Assembly (NCBI RefSeq): GCF_900129835.1
Contig: NZ_FQXA01000003.1
Coordinates: forward strand, 124,001 to 188,000
Direction: 5' to 3'
DNA length: 64,000 bases
DNA from: Stutzerimonas xanthomarina DSM 18231
Lineage (GTDB): Bacteria > Pseudomonadota > Gammaproteobacteria > Pseudomonadales > Pseudomonadaceae
Position numbers and translations under genes: made by a program. Shown here piece after piece: positions 61,743-64,000 of this stretch. Each line of letters opens with the position of its first letter. Positions within the stretch are counted from its first letter, which is position 1. The notes under the pieces are model-generated. The model searched no databases. It had not been told where the DNA came from and was given only the letters and a program-made list of their open reading frames with translations.

Positions 61743-62285
61743 TCAGCGACTACGGGCCGGATTGCCTACGACTGTCGTCCCCGCCGCCACATCCCGAGTC
61801 ACCACGCTGCCCGCTCCGATCACGGCGTCATCGCCGATGGTTACGCCCGGCAGGATGATCGCGCCACCGCCAATCCAGACGTTCTCCCCAATCACCACCG
61901 GACGGCCGAATTCCAGGCCGCTGCGGCGCTCTTCCGCGCTTCGAGGATGGTCCGCCGCGTAAATCTGCGTAGCCGGTCCGATCTGCGCTCCCGAACCGAT
62001 GCGCACCTCGACCACGTCGAGAATCACGCAATTGAAGTTGAAGAACACATCGTCGCCGAGGTGAATGTTGTAGCCGTAGTCGCAATGAAACGGCGGCCGG
62101 ATCACAGCGCCTTCGCCTACGCTTCCTAAAAGCTCTTTCAGCAAGTTACGGCGCACCGTCGGTGTTTCGCCGAGCGCAGCGTTGTAACGCACCATCCAGG
62201 CTTTGGCCGCGGCTTGATCGGCCTGCAATTCGGCGTCACCGGGCCGGTAGAGTTCGCCGGCGAGCATCTTCTGTTTTTCGGTCAT
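61743..62285 (-). CDS. maa: Maltose O-acetyltransferase (hexapeptide family)
   Basis: 180 residues from the ATG at 62283-62285. The N-terminal MTEKQKMLAGELYRPGD is the Mac domain typical of maltose/galactoside acetyltransferases, and hexapeptide repeats (IGSGAQIGP..., IGENVWIGGGAIILPG, IGDDAVIGAGSVVT) form a left-handed beta-helix. It transfers acetyl from acetyl-CoA to sugars, perhaps to remove excess maltose. It follows the MalT-type gene by 83 bp on the same strand, which supports a maltose link. NodL/LacA activity on other sugars cannot be excluded. Confidence 0.88.
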   Translation of the reverse strand: MTEKQKMLAGELYRPGDAELQADQAAAKAWMVRYNAALGETPTVRRNLLKELLGSVGEGAVIRPPFHCDYGYNIHLGDDVFFNFNCVILDVVEVRIGSGAQIGPATQIYAADHPRSAEERRSGLEFGRPVVIGENVWIGGGAIILPGVTIGDDAVIGAGSVVTRDVAAGTTVVGNPARSR

Positions 62286-62368
62286 CGGCTTGTCAGGCTC
62301 CACTGGAAATGAACATGACGCATTCGGCCTTGGACCGGCCGGATGCGCCATTGCTCGTAAGCCACCCG

Positions 62369-64000
62369 CTATTCGCCCTGGATTTTGCTCAGCAGGCTAC
62401 GCGCCAGCTGCACGGCCTCGTTGCGATGGGTGATGTTGAGCTTCTGATACAGACTGCGGATGTGCGTTTTGATCGTCGTCGGCGCGACATTCAGGTGTTC
62501 CGCAATCTGCTCGTTGGACTGCCCCGCGTGGATCAGGCTCAGCACCTGCCACTCTCGGCGCGTCAGCGGCGAATGGCGGATGAGCTCCGGCACATCCGGA
62601 CGGTTGATGATGTCCTGGATCACCGCTTCGTCGAGGGTGATGCGAATCGCCCGGCTGAAGTCCCGCTGCTGCTGCGCCAGCTGTATCAGCCGGTCGGCAC
62701 GCTGGGCTTCGAGTTCATCGAGCCGACGTTCATGCTGCAAGGCCTTGAGCATGGCGATCAGCAGTTTACCGACGCGCAGAAAGCTGCCGATGGCACCCGT
62801 GCTGCTCGCCAGGGTCAACGCCAGCTGCAGGTTATCCAGCGCCTGCTGACGCTCTTCCCGCAGCCAGTGCAGTTGCGCAAGCAGGATGTGGTTGCGGTTC
62901 AAGTCCATGATCAAGCCGTGCTGCTCCGCATCGATTTGCAGCTGCCTGAGGATCGGCAGCGCCTTGTCCGGCTGCTTCAGCGAAAGGTGGGCTCGTGCGT
63001 GGTTGCGGCCGTTGTACTGGGCGAAGTGATTGAGGCCGCGCTCGAGCGCTGGCGCCGTCAGCAGCCATTGCTGGATCGCGGTCTTGTCCTGGGTGGAGTC
63101 CCAGTAGCTGAGCATTACTGCATGGGCATTGGCGAGCCAGTCGACATGGTAATTGTCGTCAGCGAGCATGCTCTGGATCTTGCCTATGTAGTCCGCGCAG
63201 GCGCTCTGCTGGCCGCGCGCATGGGCGATCCCGGCCAGCAGGGCGTAACACTGCAGCAGCCAGCGGTCGCCGACGTCTTCGAGTATCTGGATGCCCTGCA
63301 GCGCGCACTGCTCGGCGGCATCCAGATGGTGCCACTCAAGCAGCACCTGACCACGCACGCGGTAGATGAACTCCATGATCGGGGTCGCCTGCAGGTCGGC
63401 CTGTTCGACGTACTGGATCGCCCGTTCCTGCAGCGAATAGGCCTTCTGAAGATAGCCCTGGGCAATGGCGATTTCAGAAAGCTGGCCGAGATTCCATACC
63501 ACCAGGTGCGAGGCGCGAATCTCGCGGGCACGGCGTTCGGCCTCTTCATACTGCTTCTGCGCCTGCGGTAGCAGGCCCTGAACGAAATGCGCCTCGGCCA
63601 GGCCCGAGAGGGCTGCGACCTTCGAGGTGCGCATGATCAACGGCTCACGTACCAAGGCTTCCCGTGCCAGAGCGATTGCCTGCTCTTCATCACCACGGTT
63701 CATGGCGACCTGAGCGCGAACGGCGTTGAATTCGCCAACGATGCGCGCCCAGTCGTCTTCCGAACAGCTCTGCTGCAGGGCCTCTTCGCCGGCCTTGAAC
63801 CAGCGCTCGACCTGATCGAACTGGTAGGAATTCTGCGACACCCAGGCCTGCAGCAGGGTCAACAGCGGCGAGCCGGCGATAACCGCCTCCGGCAGTGTTT
63901 CCAGGCATTGCTGCAGCAGCTCAAGGCGGCCCTGACGGTAGAACTGCCGGCCGTGGCGCTCCAGCACTTCGCCGACGCGGGTCGGGCAGCCGGCCTGTAC
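62369..64000 (-). CDS. malT: MalT-type LuxR-family ATP-dependent activator (5' end outside window)
   Basis: At least 543 residues; the frame runs off the window, so the N-terminal STAND ATPase domain is missing here. What remains is a long helical TPR-like region (SQNSYQFDQVERWFKAGEEAL...) and a C-terminal LuxR DNA-binding domain (TRREWQVLSLIHAGQSNEQIA, with the helix-turn-helix LNVAPTTIKTHIRSLYQK). This matches MalT, the maltotriose-dependent activator of maltose genes. The neighbouring maltose acetyltransferase, glucosidase and MalK-like genes agree. Other STAND-LuxR regulators are possible but less likely. Confidence 0.87.
   Translation of the reverse strand, partial: VQAGCPTRVGEVLERHGRQFYRQGRLELLQQCLETLPEAVIAGSPLLTLLQAWVSQNSYQFDQVERWFKAGEEALQQSCSEDDWARIVGEFNAVRAQVAMNRGDEEQAIALAREALVREPLIMRTSKVAALSGLAEAHFVQGLLPQAQKQYEEAERRAREIRASHLVVWNLGQLSEIAIAQGYLQKAYSLQERAIQYVEQADLQATPIMEFIYRVRGQVLLEWHHLDAAEQCALQGIQILEDVGDRWLLQCYALLAGIAHARGQQSACADYIGKIQSMLADDNYHVDWLANAHAVMLSYWDSTQDKTAIQQWLLTAPALERGLNHFAQYNGRNHARAHLSLKQPDKALPILRQLQIDAEQHGLIMDLNRNHILLAQLHWLREERQQALDNLQLALTLASSTGAIGSFLRVGKLLIAMLKALQHERRLDELEAQRADRLIQLAQQQRDFSRAIRITLDEAVIQDIINRPDVPELIRHSPLTRREWQVLSLIHAGQSNEQIAEHLNVAPTTIKTHIRSLYQKLNITHRNEAVQLARSLLSKIQGE

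Overview
The window looks like a stretch of core chromosome from a gamma-proteobacterium of the Pseudomonas / Stutzerimonas (P. stutzeri) group. Gene order and protein sequences support this: lauroyl acyltransferase-minCDE-rluA, gltX next to tRNA-Glu/tRNA-Ala pairs, uvrB-aminotransferase-tRNA-Asn, and FKBP-tRNA-rdgC. GC content is high and typical Pseudomonas REP palindromes are scattered through intergenic DNA. I see no insertion sequence, prophage or CRISPR array. The assignment to a species group is inference.

Layout. 1-3.0 kb: the 3'-truncated end of a short-chain dehydrogenase gene and the acetate permease pair yjcH-actP. 3.2-7.0 kb: small DUF2061 membrane protein, a secreted alpha/beta hydrolase coupled to mlaA, a leftover pirin C-terminus, and a lipid A acyltransferase. 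7.1-9.8 kb: minCDE and rluA. 9.9-19.3 kb: housekeeping genes (DEAD-box helicase, spermidine-synthase-like protein, class II DAHP synthase, ttcA, a DnaJ-related protein, two tandem Yip1 membrane proteins, SprT, an MFS exporter). 19.4-23.7 kb: periplasmic nitrate reductase operon napEDABC behind a well-formed ANR/FNR-type box. 23.9-26.0 kb: dienelactone hydrolase-like protein, a CXXC protein and a META-domain lipoprotein.

26.3-44.4 kb is the largest system: a nearly complete MSHA-type type IV pilus locus on the minus strand, in the order mshI, mshI2, mshJ, K, L, M, N, E, G, B, A, C, D, O, P, Q. PilM/N/O/P-like inner-membrane proteins, a secretin, an AAA protein, an assembly ATPase and a platform protein are followed by major and minor pilins and a 1465-residue MshQ tip/adhesin candidate. 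mshF and mshH are absent. Repeats and possible regulatory hairpins sit in the three gaps of the cluster.

44.6-57.2 kb: dinB, a small secreted protein, a thioesterase, a Glu-Ala-Glu-Ala tRNA array with gltX, uvrB, an aromatic aminotransferase, tRNA-Asn, an FKBP lipoprotein, tRNA-Asp/Val, rdgC, a BASS-family transporter, and sugE/gdx under a textbook guanidine-II (mini-ykkC) riboswitch. 57.2-64 kb: an alpha-glucoside/maltose module (MalK-like ATPase, GH13 glucosidase, maltose O-acetyltransferase, MalT-type activator running off the window) into which a secreted curlin-repeat protein is inserted.

The most interesting non-routine signals are: a near-perfect sigma-54 promoter at about 26.23 kb that faces no gene (candidate small RNA or antisense to mshQ); the lone curlin-repeat amyloid candidate; the hairpin in the pilin mRNA leader; the 107-bp terminal-inverted-repeat element inside the pilin operon; the guanidine riboswitch; and the pirin remnant after mlaA.
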